DNA of 64,000 nt, from positions 10,318,001-10,382,000 of the forward strand of contig JAYKKT010000089.1 in NCBI GenBank assembly GCA_036023115.1. Direction: 5' to 3'. The notes beneath the pieces are model-generated. The model was not told where the DNA came from and did no database searches. It saw only the letters and a program-made list of their open reading frames with translations. A program made the position numbers and the translations under genes. Below are positions 47,101-59,737 of this stretch, in pieces. Origin of the DNA: Brasenia schreberi. Lineage: Eukaryota > Streptophyta > Magnoliopsida > Nymphaeales > Cabombaceae. Within the stretch, counting starts at the first letter, position 1. Each line of letters starts with the position of its first letter.

Positions 47101-50100
47101 TGCTCATTTTCAGAATACATGCATAAGTTCATATTATGAAAATAAGGAACTACATAGTAGAATAAGAACCAAGTGCAAACATATGTAGGACATATGTATG
47201 CTAATTTTATTTATCACATCAATTTTTTATTTTCATAAACTCCGCCCATGTAAGGAAACACCCTTGCATTACCAGTCTCAAGCCCGGATAAAGGAGGAGG
47301 GTTGTGTTAGACTTCCGACAGCCAACGTAAAACTTCGTTGGATTTTTATAAGATGGATTACAAAAATTATAAGCATTGCTTTGGGGTGTCTCCACTTAGC
47401 AACGTGTTGTAGAGCCCGAATGCATTAATAAGTAAACAAGGGCCACTACATTTTCACCCGAATATAGTGAATTAATTGTAGAGAGGGTCTCCACATCATG
47501 GATGGTGTGGGTAAAGAAGTTAGTCCCGCTACATTGCTGCCCGAATGTAGTGAATAATTTTCAGAGAGGGTCTTCGCATTTTCAATATGAATGAATGCAG
47601 GGGTAAGGAAGCTAGTCCTACATAATATTGTATTGGTTCTTTGAATATCGGAATATTATCCGATAAGCTAATAGAGGTGGTAGATGTTATGATTCGGAGA
47701 AAGATTCATATTCTATGTTTCAAGAGAAAATGGGTTGGAGAAAAAGCAAAGGAGATAGAGGATATATGTTTTAAATTATGGTACTTCGGTAAAAATAAAG
47801 GCTCAAAACGAAGTTGGTATTATTATAAATAAAGATTTAAAGGATAGTGTAGTAGACATACAATGATATGGTGACCGAATCATGACTTTGAAATTAGTAT
47901 TAGGAGCAGAGGTTTTGAATATAGTTTGTGCTTATCCACCCCAAGCAGGACTAGAAGGTAGTATAAAGACAACTTTTTCAGAAGAGTTAGATAAGGTGAT
48001 TCAAAAGATTCCACAAAGGAAGATAGATTTGTTTTGGAGGAAACTTAAATGGACACGTTGGTAAAGAGGCATTAGGATATCAAGGTATTCATGGAAACTT
48101 TGGTTTTTGGATATAAATGAGGAAGGTAGGGAGATTTTAAATTTTGCTATGGCATTTGATTTCTTTATAGTCAATACAATCTTCAAAAAATGAGATGAAC
48201 ATTTAATTACTTATATCAGTGGCTTATCAGAAACACAAATTGACTACTTTATTTGTAGAAAAAAATATAGAGCGTGTTGTAAATATTGCAAGGTAATTCC
48301 AAGAGATCAAATGCATTTATAAATAAAAAAATAGACAAAGAAGAAAAGAGTGCATCGAGCTATTCAGACTAAATGGTGAAACCTCAAAAGCGAGAAAGAA
48401 GATATATTTAATCAAAAAGTTCTTCAAGGAGATGTTTGGAATTATATTGGTACACTCTGTGATATGTGGAATAATATGGCTATACATATTAGGAAAGTGA
48501 CAAAAGATGTGTTAGGTGTATCTAAAGGAGGTGTACTGGCACAAAAGGAAGCTTAGTGGTGGAGTGAAGTAGTGCAAAATAAAATCAAGACAAAGAAGGC
48601 ATGTTACAAATTACATTATACTAAGAAAACTAGTGAAACTTTAGAGGCTTATAAGAAAGCAAAGAAGGAAGCGAAAAAGGCCGTGAGCGAAGTAAAAGCT
48701 AAAATTTAGGAGGATTTATATAAAAAACTCAATTAAAAAGAGGATGAAAGAGATATTTTTAGGATAGCTAGGGCTAGAGATAAGAAAACTAAAGATCCTA
48801 ATTATGTTAGATGACGAGGATGAAAAAATTCTAGTGGCAAATGATGATATAAGAAATAGATGGAAAAACTATTTTTATAAGTTTTTTAATGAAAATAAAG
48901 ATGTTAGTATTAGCTTAGGAGAGTTAGCCAAATCAGAAAAGTATATAAACCACAATTTCTACCAACGTATTCAAAAGAAGGAAGTCAAAGAGGCTCTTAA
49001 ACATATGAAGGGTGGTAAATCGGTAGGATCAGATAATATTTCTATAGAAGTTTGGAAAATACTAGGAGAGATAGGAATCACTTGGCTCACAAGACTATTT
49101 AATGAAATATGGAAAAACCAAAAGATGCCCGAGGAATAGAGAGCAAGTACACTTATACCCATATATAAGAACAAGGGAGACATTCAAAATTGTGTGAATT
49201 ATCGAGGTATCAAGTTAATGAGCCATACTATGAAATTGTGGGAAAGAATTATCGAACGTAGGTTAAGACAAGTATCAAGTACAACAGATTTGGATTCATG
49301 CCAGGCATATCTACTGTTGAAGCGATTCACCTTTTGAGACATCTTATACAACATTTTAGAGCAAAAAAGAAAGACCTTCACATGATATTTATTAATCTAG
49401 AAAAAGCTTATGATAGCGTACTGAGGGAGGTTCTTCTGATAACTTTGGAAAAAAGAGGTATCCCATTGACATACGAGACATGTATGATGGTGCAAAAACA
49501 TGTGTGAGGACTCATGAAGGAATGACAGACTTCTTTGAAGTTAATATTGGGTTACATCACGGATTAACTTTAAGTCCATACTTATTTATAATGATGATTG
49601 ATGAGTTAACAAAACATATTAAAGATGAAGTACTTTGGTGTATGTTATTTGCATATGACATTATATTAGTGGAGGAGTCTAAGGAAAAATTTAATAGAAA
49701 ATTGGAACTATAGAGAGAAACATTAGAAAGCAAAGGCCCTCGACTTAGTAGAACAAAGACAGAATATATGGAATGTAAGTTTGATCGTTTGGTTACCTCG
49801 GAGGACATAGAAATTAAAATTGGCACACAATGCAACCCCAAAAGGAAAGTTTTAAATACCTAAGGTCAATTTTCCAGAGTGATGGAAGAATTAATGGAGA
49901 TGTTACACATATAATTAATGTTGGTTGGTTAAAATGGAGAGGAGCATCAGGTATTCTTTGTGATAAGAAGATACCATTAAAGTTAAAAGGTAAATATTAT
50001 AGAGTAGCAATTAGGCTTGCCATATTTTATGGTTCTGAGTGTTGGGTAGTTAATCATCAACATGTCCAAAAGATGTCTCTGACAGAAATGAAGATGTTGA

Positions 50101-53100
50101 GGTGGATGAGTGGTCATACAAGAAAAGACCGTATACATAATGAGGTTAATAGAAACAAATTAGGAGTGGCACCAATAGAGGATAAAATGAGAGAATATCG
50201 TTTAAGATAGTTTGGACATATAGAAAGGAGATCAAAAGTGTTGACTTTAATCATAACAAGAGATAAAATAATCAAGATTTGAAGCAAACACATGAACAAA
50301 CAAAATCTGGGATTCGGCACCACTATGGTTGTCGCCCACTCTTCTTATTTCTTTTCTTAAGTTGAAACCTAATGACACTTAGGGCATCCTTTTATATAGA
50401 TTTCTAACTTTAAAGATGGAAATGCCCTTGATTAGACTCACTGACAACTGACTGAATCCGATATCCAAATAGATCAATATTTGATCCATTTGGATCAATA
50501 GAATTAACACACACAGGATCTACCTAACTAACTTAGACACAATGACTTACACACATAAGTAATCACACTAGTTCATGCAAGATTAATTTATTCCTTACAA
50601 CACGCCCCCTCAAGTTGGGTCTTGAAGGCTTGAGATACCCAACTTGCTGAGAGTCTTCTTTAGGCCACATATGGAGATAGGTTTGATAAGAATATCTGCT
50701 AGTTGATCTTCAGATCGAACATGAAGAATGTTGAAGATTCCCTCTGCAACTTTTTCTCTAATAAAATGACAATCAACCTCAATATGCTTGGTTCTCTCAT
50801 GGAAAACTGGATTAGATGTTATCTGCAAGGTTGCCTTACTATCTGTAAGAAAGTTAACTAGGATCATCTTCCTTAAACCAATTTCTTCCAACAGTGATAA
50901 AATCCAAAGCCCTTCACACATGCCTAGTGCAATAGCCTGATATTCTGCTTCTGCACTTGACCTGGCCACAACTGTTTGTTTTTTGCTCTACCATGATACT
51001 ACATTACCTCCTAGACACACTATATAGCCTGAGGTAGATCTCCTATCACTCTTAGAGCCTGCCCAATAAGCATCTGAATAGATTTCAAGAGCCAGAGATG
51101 AATGAGGGGAATACCATAAACCATAAGAAATTGACGATTTCAAATATCTGATAATATGGAAGACCATACTCATATGATGCTTAGTAGGAGAGTGCATCCA
51201 CCTGCTAACGTAACTGATCACAAAACTGATGTCTGGTCTGGTAATAGTGAGATAGATAAGTTTTCCCACTAATCGCTGATACCTTCTAATATCTTTATAT
51301 GATTCAGATGTGGTTTCTTTGTCTTCTCTTGCTTTTTCAATGGGAGTGGAGCATAAGCGGTAGTCTTCCATTTTAGTATCTTTTAGCAAGTCCAAGATGT
51401 ACTTTCTCTTACTTAGGAATAAGTTGTCTTTAATCCGTATAAATTCGATTCCCAAGAAGTAATGAAGCTTACCCAAGTCTTTTAAATCAAATAAAACATG
51501 TAGTTTCTTCTTCAAATTAACTATACCTTCCGTATCATCTCTTGTGATAATGATATCATCAACATATACTAATAATATAATAGTTTTAACTCCTTGGTGG
51601 ATGAACAATGTATGATCACTAATACATTGTTTGAAGCCCAGACCAATAATACCATCACTGAACTTTTGAAACCATGCTCTAGGTGATTGTTTCAACCCAT
51701 AGATAGACTTCTGTAGTTTGCATACAGAGTTATCTTTCTGCTCTTGGTGATACCTAGGAGGTAAATTCATGTAAATATCTTCCATGAGATCTCCCTGTAG
51801 AAAGGCATTCTTCACATCTAGCTGCCACAAATCCCACTTATGATTAATTGTCACACTGAGAAGAATTCTAATCGTATTCACCTGTGCTACCGGTACAAAT
51901 GTTTCTGTATAACCAATACCATAGGATTGACTATAACCTTTGGCCACTAGTCTCGCTTTATATCTTTCTATGTTTCCATCTACTTTGTATTTCACAGAAT
52001 ATACCCATTTGCATCAATGCTGTAATTTCTTCCTTCATAGATGCCTTCTACGCTGAACATTGAGCTGCTTCTTCAAATGACTTGGGAATATAAACATTAT
52101 CTGTATTCATCACAAACAATTGATACTCTTTTGGGTAGTTAGAACAAGTAATCATCTTATGTAGTGCATAGTTACCCTTTTCATGTCTCCCTTTGCGAAG
52201 TGCAATAGGCAAATTATCATAATCATTAGCTGAGTTTTGAGAAGTTACCTGAGGGAGGATCGGATCTGATTCAGGGTGAGAACTCTGGTCTTGGGTAGCA
52301 GACTGATCCTATCCAAATATTCTCCTCTCGCCTCTAGTATAACTCTGCCACATTTGCTATGGAATAGAAGGCATCTCTTCGGTTTCTTTTTCAAAGTCTA
52401 GTAGATCTTGACTTGGTGAGATTGGAACCACAATGGGTGAGTGAATGCTAGATGTTTGATTCTCCAGTTTACTATAAAAAGGTATGTCTTCATGAAATGT
52501 GACATCCATGGTAACATAAGTTTTTTTTGTTGTCGGGTAATAACATTTATATCCTTTTTTAATAGAAGAATATCCTAAGGAAATACACTTAACAGCTCTA
52601 GCATCTAATTTATCTCTCAAACCACTATGTATATGAACAAAATACGTGCACCTAAAAACTTTTGGAGATAGGTGAAAAGATTTTTGTGACGGGCACCATG
52701 AATGAAATGGGGTATTACCTTTCAGTACTCTACTAGGCATACGATTGATGAGATATACTGCAGTGAGAACTGCTTCTCCCCAAAAGAATTTTGGAACATC
52801 ATAACCGATTAAGGGTGTTCTAGCTACTTCCAAAATATGTCAATTCTTCCTTTCTGACACACCATTTTATTGTGATGAATAAGGACATGAGGTCTGATGT
52901 AGGATTCCCCGTTCTGAAAAATATGAATGGAGTGATTGGGACATGAATTCCCCTCCGTTATCACTCCGAAATATCTTAAATTGTGTATACACAAACTGAC
53001 AGTAGATAGGAATAATATTCCTCACTTCCTCTTTAGTTTTCATAAGATATATGTCAGTGAACCGAGTACAATCATCGATAAATGAAATAAAGTATCTATG

Positions 53101-56100
53101 ACCATGCAAGACCCCATATGTCAGAATGAACAAGCTCAAAAGGTATAGAAAATTTTTCTTCATTTAAGGGAAATGAAATCCGATGATGTTTAGCCTTCTG
53201 GCAAGTTTCACAGTTTAACTGCAAATTATTACAAGTAACAAATTCAGTTAAAAGAAATCTAATCTGTAATGGTAGATGCCCTAATCTTTGATGCCATAAG
53301 GATAAGTCTTCTTTCTGCTTCTCTAAAACTATCACTATCTGAAATGTTGTTTTCCTGGCTTCCTCATAGACATAAAGGCCTCTTAACATGCTACCCTAAC
53401 CAAAGATCCTCCCTATCCTCAGGTCCTGAAAGAAACACCCAGATGAATCAAAAATCACTTTAGATTTGAAGACTTGAGTCATAGCAAACACTGATAATAA
53501 GTTAACTGAAATATTATGAACATGTAAAACATTTTTTAATACTCCAAGAGGTATAGTGATACTTCCTTTTCCAACAATAGGAGTATGGGATCCATCAGCT
53601 AGCCTAATATTAACTTTACCTTGAGTTAACTGATAATTATCAAAGAACTCTTGTTTACACACCATATGATCTGTTGCGCCAGAATAAATAACACAAATCC
53701 TGAAATGAGAAATGTTTACATTATCCTGAGCCATAAATGAGAAGGGATATGCCATAGTTGCTTGAGGGGTAGAAGGAGAAGTTGATGCAGAATCATCCAA
53801 ACGAGCCTTTAGCATCTCAATTTCCTTTTTTAAATTTGTACTGCTCTCTGTGGTCAGTTTTCCACTTTGATCACTGCTAAAGTAAGCTTTATTAGGTCTG
53901 TGCTGATAATATGAAGGTTTACCTACAAGTTCCCAGCATGATTCCTTAGTGTGTCTTGATTTACCACAGTGAGTACAAGTCAGTTTATCCCTTTCTTCAG
54001 AAGTGACTATTGATCTACCCCTGCCACGACCATATCCTCCTCTACCACGAGAGAATGAGGAGGGAAAAGAATTTCTCCCTACGAATGCGGTTGTTTCTGA
54101 ATTGGGCCTAGTTTCTTTCTCCGGACGTTTTCGGTCTTCTTCTCGGAGTAGGAGAGAATAAACGGTACTCAGAGATGGAAGCTCTTCTCGACTGAGTATA
54201 TTATTTTTAACAGCTTCATATTCAGGAGAAATACCCCATAAAAGGTCAAAGACTTTTCGTTCTTCGAATTCCTCGTTTCTTTCATGTGTACACTGTAGAC
54301 ATTTTGTCTTGGAATAAAGTTGTAGCTCTTTCCATAAACCTGAGTTCAGCATAGTACTCACTGACTAATCTTCCCCCCTGTCTGTATTTTCTAATCTTTT
54401 CAATGAGATCATATTTCTTAGCTATATTTTTTCTCTGTGCATACGCATCTTGAGCTACTAACCAAATATCTTTGGCAGTCTCTAAAAACATAAATGTACT
54501 TCCAATAGATTGGACCATAGATTGTAGGAGCCAAGCACTTACAAGTGCATTTTCTCTTCGCCATCTGACATAAAGGGGATCTGTCGGTGGTGGCTGTAGA
54601 ATGTCTTCAGTAAGGTAGTCCCAGCACCCCCTTGCCATTATTGCAAGTTCAATAGAGCGAGCCCATTGTAAGTAATGCTTTCCATCTAACTTGGTGCTTG
54701 TGATTTGGAAACCTTCCCCTTTGTCTGCTGAATTGTTTTCACTTTCCTCTGTTATCTTGTTTCTGTCCATTGATTCTACAAATCACTAACAATCTGACCC
54801 CTTTGTTTTTACTGTGCAGGTGAACCACAAACAATTTGGTTTTTCTCACTGCATTTCACTTGTGATTGGTTATAAAAAAAAAGTCCCTACGCAACCTGCT
54901 AATCAGCCCCCTGCGCAGTCTTGAATCTACCCCCTACGCAGATTCCAATCTTGCTGTATCATAATATTTTCTTGTGATTCAATAACAGTGCTTTAATCAG
55001 CCTCGTGCTCAGGTTATTGCTTTGATTTAGAACAATGAGTGCAAGACAGCGAGAGTCCTTGTTGTGTTAGACAAATGCACAAACAAAAAACAGAAGAAGG
55101 GGCAGATATACTGCCAAATAATTTCAGCAGTCAGAGTGTGTCTGATATTAGGGAACTTCCAACGTCTAATTTGATAAAAAAACACATCCTATGGCTTGCA
55201 CAACTTGCGTTGATTGCTATACTTACCAGGGCATTCTCTATTCAATGTTTTTATGAATTTCCAGGCTCTGCTCTCACCTTTCTGCCGTGTTTCTGGTTGT
55301 GTTGCAGGCTCCTAAGTCTTCCTCTTCACTAGGAATGGTTAATCCGCCGACTGATGTGGACGATATGGCTGCAACTTCGACCAAATAAGTTCTGATACCA
55401 TGTTGACTTTAATCATAACAAGAGATAAAATAATCAAGATTTGAAGCAAACACATGAACAAACAAAATCTGGGATTCGGCACCACTATGGTTGCCGCCCA
55501 CTCTTCTTATTTCTTTCCTTAAGTTGAAACCTAATAACACTTAGGGCATCCTTTTATACAGATTTCTAACTTGAAAGACGAAAATGCCTTTGATTAGACT
55601 CACTCACAACTGACTGAATCCCATATCCAAATGGATCAATATTTGATCCATTTGGATCCACAGAATTAACACACACAGGATCTACCTAACTAACTTAGAC
55701 ACAATGACTTACACACATAAGTAATCACACTAGTTCATGCTAGATTAATTTATTCCTTACAACAAAAAGAACATGTAAGAAGGTAAGAAAAACTAAATTT
55801 GGAAAGTATTAAAAGAGCTAGAGGATGACCACAAAAGTGCAGGAAAGAAACAATAAAGAATGATCTAGCTTATTGTGAGTTAACTGCTAATATAGCACAT
55901 GATAGGGATATGTGGAAACAAAGAATCCATGCAGCCGACCCCGTCTAGTATGGGAAAGGGCTTAGTTGTTGTTGTTGTTGTATTAAAATGATATATGGTT
56001 CTTAAAATTGGCCTTAGGATAATAAAATGGATGAAGGCAATGACTGAGTTTCCCTCAGATAATCTCTCTTCTTCTCTGAACTAATGAAACCAAGATGATA

Positions 56101-57697
56101 GCCACTGCCATTTCCAGATGAACTCCCATTTCCTTGTTTTGTAGTAAGGGTTCCTAACAGTAGTACTTCCACAATTTCAGTCAACTTATTTTGGATACAT
56201 TTGACAAACTGACAATGGTAAGAATACGATCTATTGCTTACTAAGTCATCAGAAACAGAAACGTCCAGGTGCCTTCTTTCTTCTGGTTATGAAATATGAT
56301 GTTAACCAACAACAAAATGCAACCAAAAGTCTCAAGAGAGCAGACAATTTAAATTAGCAATGCAATGGAAACATTCAACACTCAAATTAAGATGAAGTGA
56401 TTGAATAGCTAGAATTGTGCACCTCTATTAGCAATCATTACTGTTGGGCACCAAAGCAATTAAACATTGATCATATTCAGTCAATCACAAAAATTCCTGT
56501 CCTTGACGTTCCTGTAAACCTAATACACCAAACTTCTTTTCATTCTCAGCATTATTGACAAATACACACTCTCTCTTGCCACGGTATGTAAAGCTACGAG
56601 AATGTCAAAGTGCTGCACTACTTCCCTAGCTAGTTGAGGATCCAATAGCTAGCCTTCCACACCACTGAAGCAGCCATACGATATTCTGAAACCATTTGCA
56701 AACACGTTTCTAATGTCTCCCCTTTGCAACACGAACCAATAAAAGGTTCAGTGTTTTGGTTGTTCATTTTAATACCTCATGCTATGTGGATAAGAAATAT
56801 AGGTACCCCCTAACGTCTTAGTGGTGTACAAGAAACTGTTGTCTCCGTTTTCAACTTTATAGGTAATTTTAGCTTAAACTAAATCTGCTCTTCCGTAGAG
56901 AACAACGAATAGTTTTCAATGAAGAACCCAAATTTTTATTAAATGAACTTTGAAAAACCAACCTCTAGATTGCGTTCAGTTCATTGTGTGTATGTGCGTA
57001 TGTGTGTACGTGTGTATGCATAAGCATGATACACTATCGAATCTTCCCTCAACATAGCCATGAAACAACATACCTTGTAGTCAAGTAGCATTTCGGGCAT
57101 CTTCCTCATCAGTTCAGCAGTATTTGCCCTCCTAAACAGTTTCAAGATCAACAAACAAATAACGAAAAACTTCAGACAACTGCAAGGACGAACAAACACA
57201 TGCAAATCGCACCCAGAAAACAAAACAAGCAACTAACTTCTCTGCTGCCAGCCTGTCGCATTTGTGACCCTTCCTCTTGGTCCTCATTTCTTTCCTCGGC
57301 GGATCGTACGGCCAGTCCCTTCATCAATTTCGAAGGTATGATCATCAACCAATTGACACCAACATCTTAATTTTACAAGGAAATCAATACCAACAAATCT
57401 TTTTGAAGGAAATCAACGAAATTTTTGAAGGAAACCAACAGGAACAGTGGGAAAGCACGAGAGAGAGACGCACTCTCCTGCAAGAAGAACCTCCTTACGG
57501 AGGCGAGCTCGGCGACGGGCGCTAATTGCGAGAGGTTTCCATGCGCCGAGATTCCAGTATCCCCAAACCCCCTTCGCCAGCTCGTCCTTATACTGGGCCA
57601 GCTTCTCCCTCCATGGATAGCCACCAGCGCCAACACCGATGCCTGCTGCTGCCGCCGTAGCCTTCCCCACCGCCGCTTTGGCGGCGTTCGACGCCAT
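41196..57697 (-). CDS. Probable mitoribosomal protein mL59/64 (CRIF1/GADD45GIP1-related), four exons
   Basis: Members of this family sit in the large subunit of mitochondrial ribosomes. On the minus strand: exon 1 at 57474-57697 (first [43 protein letters not shown]), exon 2 at 57238-57318 ([19 protein letters not shown]), exon 3 at 57074-57131 ([19 protein letters not shown]) and exon 4 at 41196-41243 ([15 protein letters not shown], stop). All borders are GT-AG and all phases fit, giving 136 residues without a stop. The protein is small and strongly basic, with an Ala/Gly-rich N-terminus suited to mitochondrial import. The MPEML..YK...WEKK pattern is what suggests mL64; the family name is from memory and less certain than the gene model. 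Intron 3 is 15,830 bp (41244-57073) and filled with nested retrotransposons. Confidence 0.8.
42157..42487 (+). repeat. Left LTR of Copia B
   Basis: 331 bp, starting tattaattgtaag (the expected TG start reads TA) and ending aaatatttaca. A TATA-type ctctataaatacc lies near 42300. Confidence 0.85.
42493..44286 (-). pseudogene. LINE APE-type endonuclease frame reading out into Copia DNA
   Basis: The 597-codon frame contains a complete apurinic-type endonuclease, which nicks target DNA for LINE insertion. Visible catalytic residues: Asn100 in GSWNIET, Glu127 in LQETKW, Asp233 and Asn235 in GGDLNGH, Asp300 in QTQIDYF and His327 in TTQHRLL. A Lys-rich linker follows. Near residue 550 the LINE ends, and the last 45 or so residues are antisense Copia sequence. 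The reverse transcriptase is absent, so the protein could not mobilise itself. This is the least damaged coding segment of any LINE copy here. Confidence 0.8.
42636..44403 (-). mobile_element. RTE LINE copy B, 5' part with intact endonuclease frame
   Basis: The 5' end lies near 44400 (aactccgcccatgtaagg on the minus strand, shared with copy C). The sequence stops at the 'aaccacaattt' point, before the reverse transcriptase. LINEs usually lose their 5' end, so a 3' loss implies a later deletion. The break coincides with the gap in Copia B. Confidence 0.82.
44404..46201 (+). pseudogene. Copia B RT and RNase H remnant
   Basis: It resumes at YYKSKPL and continues with [20 protein letters not shown], then WVYKIK. 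A TAA follows in place of the next Trp-like codon near 45040, then [19 protein letters not shown] frameshift near 45265 precedes [15 protein letters not shown], the RT catalytic centre. Further stops come near 45683 and 45767, and RNase H ends with [12 protein letters not shown] and [11 protein letters not shown]. Not functional. Confidence 0.85.
46202..46587 (+). repeat. Right LTR of Copia B
   Basis: 386 bp. It is about 55 bp longer than the left LTR because a segment near 46240-46290 ('ccactagggcct...gtca') is duplicated with extra sequence. Confidence 0.83.
46593..47237. other. Intron DNA, no gene
   Basis: AT-rich sequence between two retroelements within the large intron; nothing is recognised. 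Confidence 0.45.
50239..50602 (-). repeat. 3' LTR of Copia C
   Basis: 364 bp. By eye it differs from the partner LTR at about 14 positions with no length change, roughly 96 percent identity. Confidence 0.9.
50610..54770 (-). pseudogene. Copia C gag-pol, disrupted
   Basis: On the minus strand: gag at 54282-54770 ([19 protein letters not shown]), a frameshift into 53396-54361 with a zinc knuckle [14 protein letters not shown], and a protease site reading [10 protein letters not shown], where the catalytic Asp before Ser-Gly is replaced by Tyr. GAG-pre-integrase follows ([11 protein letters not shown], 53096-53389), then integrase ([21 protein letters not shown], 52867-53163; continued 52357-52833), a stop-containing linker at 51996-52356, RT at 50988-51995 ([12 protein letters not shown], catalytic YVDDIIIT) and RNase H at 50610-50969 ([11 protein letters not shown]). 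The long RT frame is still open; the frame breaks and lost protease residue make it non-autonomous. Confidence 0.9.
55401..55764 (-). repeat. 5' LTR of Copia C
   Basis: 364 bp partner of 50239-50602, next to the primer-binding-like site at 55389-55402. Confidence 0.9.
55983..57073. other. Remaining intron 3 of the mL59/64-like gene
   Basis: Ordinary AT-rich intron sequence between LINE copy C and exon 3. No further gene or element is recognised. Confidence 0.5.
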
Positions 57698-58691
57698 TCT
57701 CTCTCTCTCTCTCTCTCTCGACTAAAACTGGTATTCTCAGGTGACCGAACCGGAGACAGCCCGCACAGATAATAGAGACAGGCAGGGAAAGGGGAAAGTC
57801 GGAACTCGTACCAAATGGACTTGGGTCGGATATAGTTTTGCCAAATCCAACTAATAAGATGGTCAGATTTGAGTGGCATATGAAAAACTAAAAAGGGAGC
57901 AATTGGACTCAGATAAGATGTTTCAGATATCCATCGCTTATATCTGAATAGACACATTTATAACCCAAATCCAGGTGGCATGGGGATGTGGTTTCGGATA
58001 CCAAACCCAACGAATCAGGTTCAGGGTTGGATCAGACTGAAATGTATTCGAACATGTCAACTTAAGGAAGGCCCCTATGGATCTTCATACTCTGAATGTG
58101 GGCAAATCAAATTACTGTTCCTTGCTTGTTTGTAACTACGGGTAGGGCATTTGGATGAGTTCCAGATTTGGATTCGGTTAATGCGGCAGCAGCTGCGTTT
58201 TCGAGGGTGGGTTTTCATAGGTCATGAGGATCCAGTTCTGAATCCATCCAAGCGGTTTGATATGAAGATGCTGATTAGCACGCAGCGACGCTGCATGATG
58301 GCCATGCTCCGCCCACTGGGTTCAACGCTACCTAGAAAACTTTTGGGCTGAGCTGAACTTGAGTTGGGTGGAAGTTCAGGTGACATAATTCACATAGTTT
58401 TTTTAGAAATTCCGACCACCTTTATACATTTCCAGTTACTCGTTTAGGATTTTCAGGTGAGACGGCCACCTCACCTTGCCCATGAACAGATCCACCACCA
58501 TGTCAATCTCGAGGAGTGTCTAGCTGAGTGGTAAGGATGCTGGAAGCAGCAGCTCTTAAATAAAGCACTGGAAGCTCAAATGCCTTAATGTAGCATTGGC
58601 TTTATGTGGGAGAATTAACTCGGTATATTTACTTTGCCGATGACTTTGAATTGGATAATCGACTGTCAAAAAGTTTAATTGGCTTCAGCAC
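57698..58691. other. Upstream region of the mL59/64-like gene
   Basis: (CT)n at 57698-57719 lies directly before the ATG on the minus strand, as a GA-rich 5' leader. No TATA box is evident. The rest is non-coding, with phrases such as 'aacccaaatccaggt' of the low-complexity kind. Confidence 0.4.
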
Positions 58692-58850
58692 CCAGAGCAT
58701 TAGCTCAATCGCAGGGTGCAAGAGCAGAGCATTAGCTCAACCGCAGGGCGCTCTTACACCGTTGCTGCTAATGGGGAGTTCGACTCTCAGCGGGTGCATG
58801 CGAGGTGTGTGTATGTTAGGCTTCAGCCTCCTCTTGTAACAAAAAAAAAA
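58692..58850 (+). repeat. SINE-like repeat with duplicated head
   Basis: The head gagcattagctcaa.cgcagggtg occurs twice (near 58695 and 58728). It is followed by ggggagttcgactctc (box B), 'gtgtgtatgttaggcttcagcctcctc' split over two lines, ttgtaac and an A-tract. Same family as 28698-28822. Confidence 0.65.
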
Positions 58851-59641
58851 TCCAATTGGTTCATAATTGTTGGACAGCTGAAACAAACAAGAGCAAGAGA
58901 TTCACCTCCATCACCACTCAACCCCAGTAGGCGTCAAGACCATCGAATTCTCTCATCATGCAAAAAAGTTGGCCTTCCTCCAAAGGGGGTGAGAAATATT
59001 CTGATTATTCTCTCATGAATCCCTTCCATAGGCTATAACTGTAACATGTTGCATGCGTGATCATCTATCATGAGAAATGACTTTTGCGTATTTATTTTTG
59101 CCATCAATTTAGGAAGTTCAAATTGAGAACCATAAGGCACACAAATTCGGATAATTTTATAAAAAACAAAAAGAATACCCAAGCTTCCCATCTCAATGTT
59201 CCTCGAGGTCGGCCACATCAAAGTGACTGATCACAACAATGTGACATCATTCGTTCCAACAGAAAAAATAACACTATGTAATTAGAGCTTAAAAAGTTCC
59301 CGTCTCTTACAACAGTTCAAATATTATTATACATCAGATGTGCAGAAAGCTAAAGAAAAGGAATGAAAAGAACTAAGCACCACCTGAATTTCTATGAAGA
59401 CGAATGCAAGAGTACCCCCGTGTACAATTATACTTTATACACCAAAATGGCCTAGTCAGAGATTTCACAAAGCTGTTTCAGAGTCAGAAAAGCAAAAGCC
59501 ACCAACACTGAAAGAACAGGAACAAGAAAATTTACACCAACGCTTGGGTAATGATCGGGAAGACCCCAAAAGGTTGAACGCTGAGAAAACCCATATATGA
59601 ATATCAGACTGCTCTCTCTCCTAATTCTCTGCATGCATGCA

Positions 59642-59678
<37 letters not shown>

Positions 59679-59737
59679 ACGGACACACACACATACGCCT
59701 CACAATCAGAAGAGGCAATCATGACAGCAGAATTTTC
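58851..59737. other. Non-coding; CT microsatellite
   Basis: 3' flank of the KOBITO1-like gene, with (CT)n at about 59650-59678 followed by a short (CA)n. No gene. Confidence 0.45.

Larger units (their letters stand above)
50239..55764 (-). mobile_element. Copia LTR retrotransposon C, inside LINE copy C
   Basis: The element is 5,526 bp, flanked by aaaag (50234-50238 and 55765-55769). The two 364-bp LTRs start tgttgac and end acaaca. The element reads on the minus strand: a primer-binding-like tggtatcagaac lies next to the right (5') LTR, and a polypurine tract (ttgagggggcg on the minus strand) lies next to the left (3') LTR. It belongs to a different Copia family from A and B. Confidence 0.93.
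47241..55982 (+). mobile_element. RTE LINE copy C, split by Copia C
   Basis: The LINE occupies 47241-50238 and 55765-55982. It starts at the same aactccgcccatg point as copy B and ends gcttagttgttgttgttgttgt, so it is near full length apart from the insertion. Segments seen: endonuclease pieces (47641-48300), linker, RT ([36 protein letters not shown]) and C-terminal [11 protein letters not shown]. Many stops and frameshifts break it, and the RT catalytic box reads LFAYDI where LFADDI is expected. I found no clear target duplication. Confidence 0.83.

Noticed and set aside
41196..57697. Naming the small basic gene GAMETE CELL DEFECTIVE 1
   Set aside because: On reflection the known GCD1 proteins are longer with different motifs; the MPxML...K pattern and basic profile fit mL59/64 better.
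57373..57957. 194-codon minus-strand frame overlapping exon 1 of the mL59/64-like gene
   Set aside because: It runs through the CT microsatellite in a different frame from the conserved exon; a shadow of the real gene.
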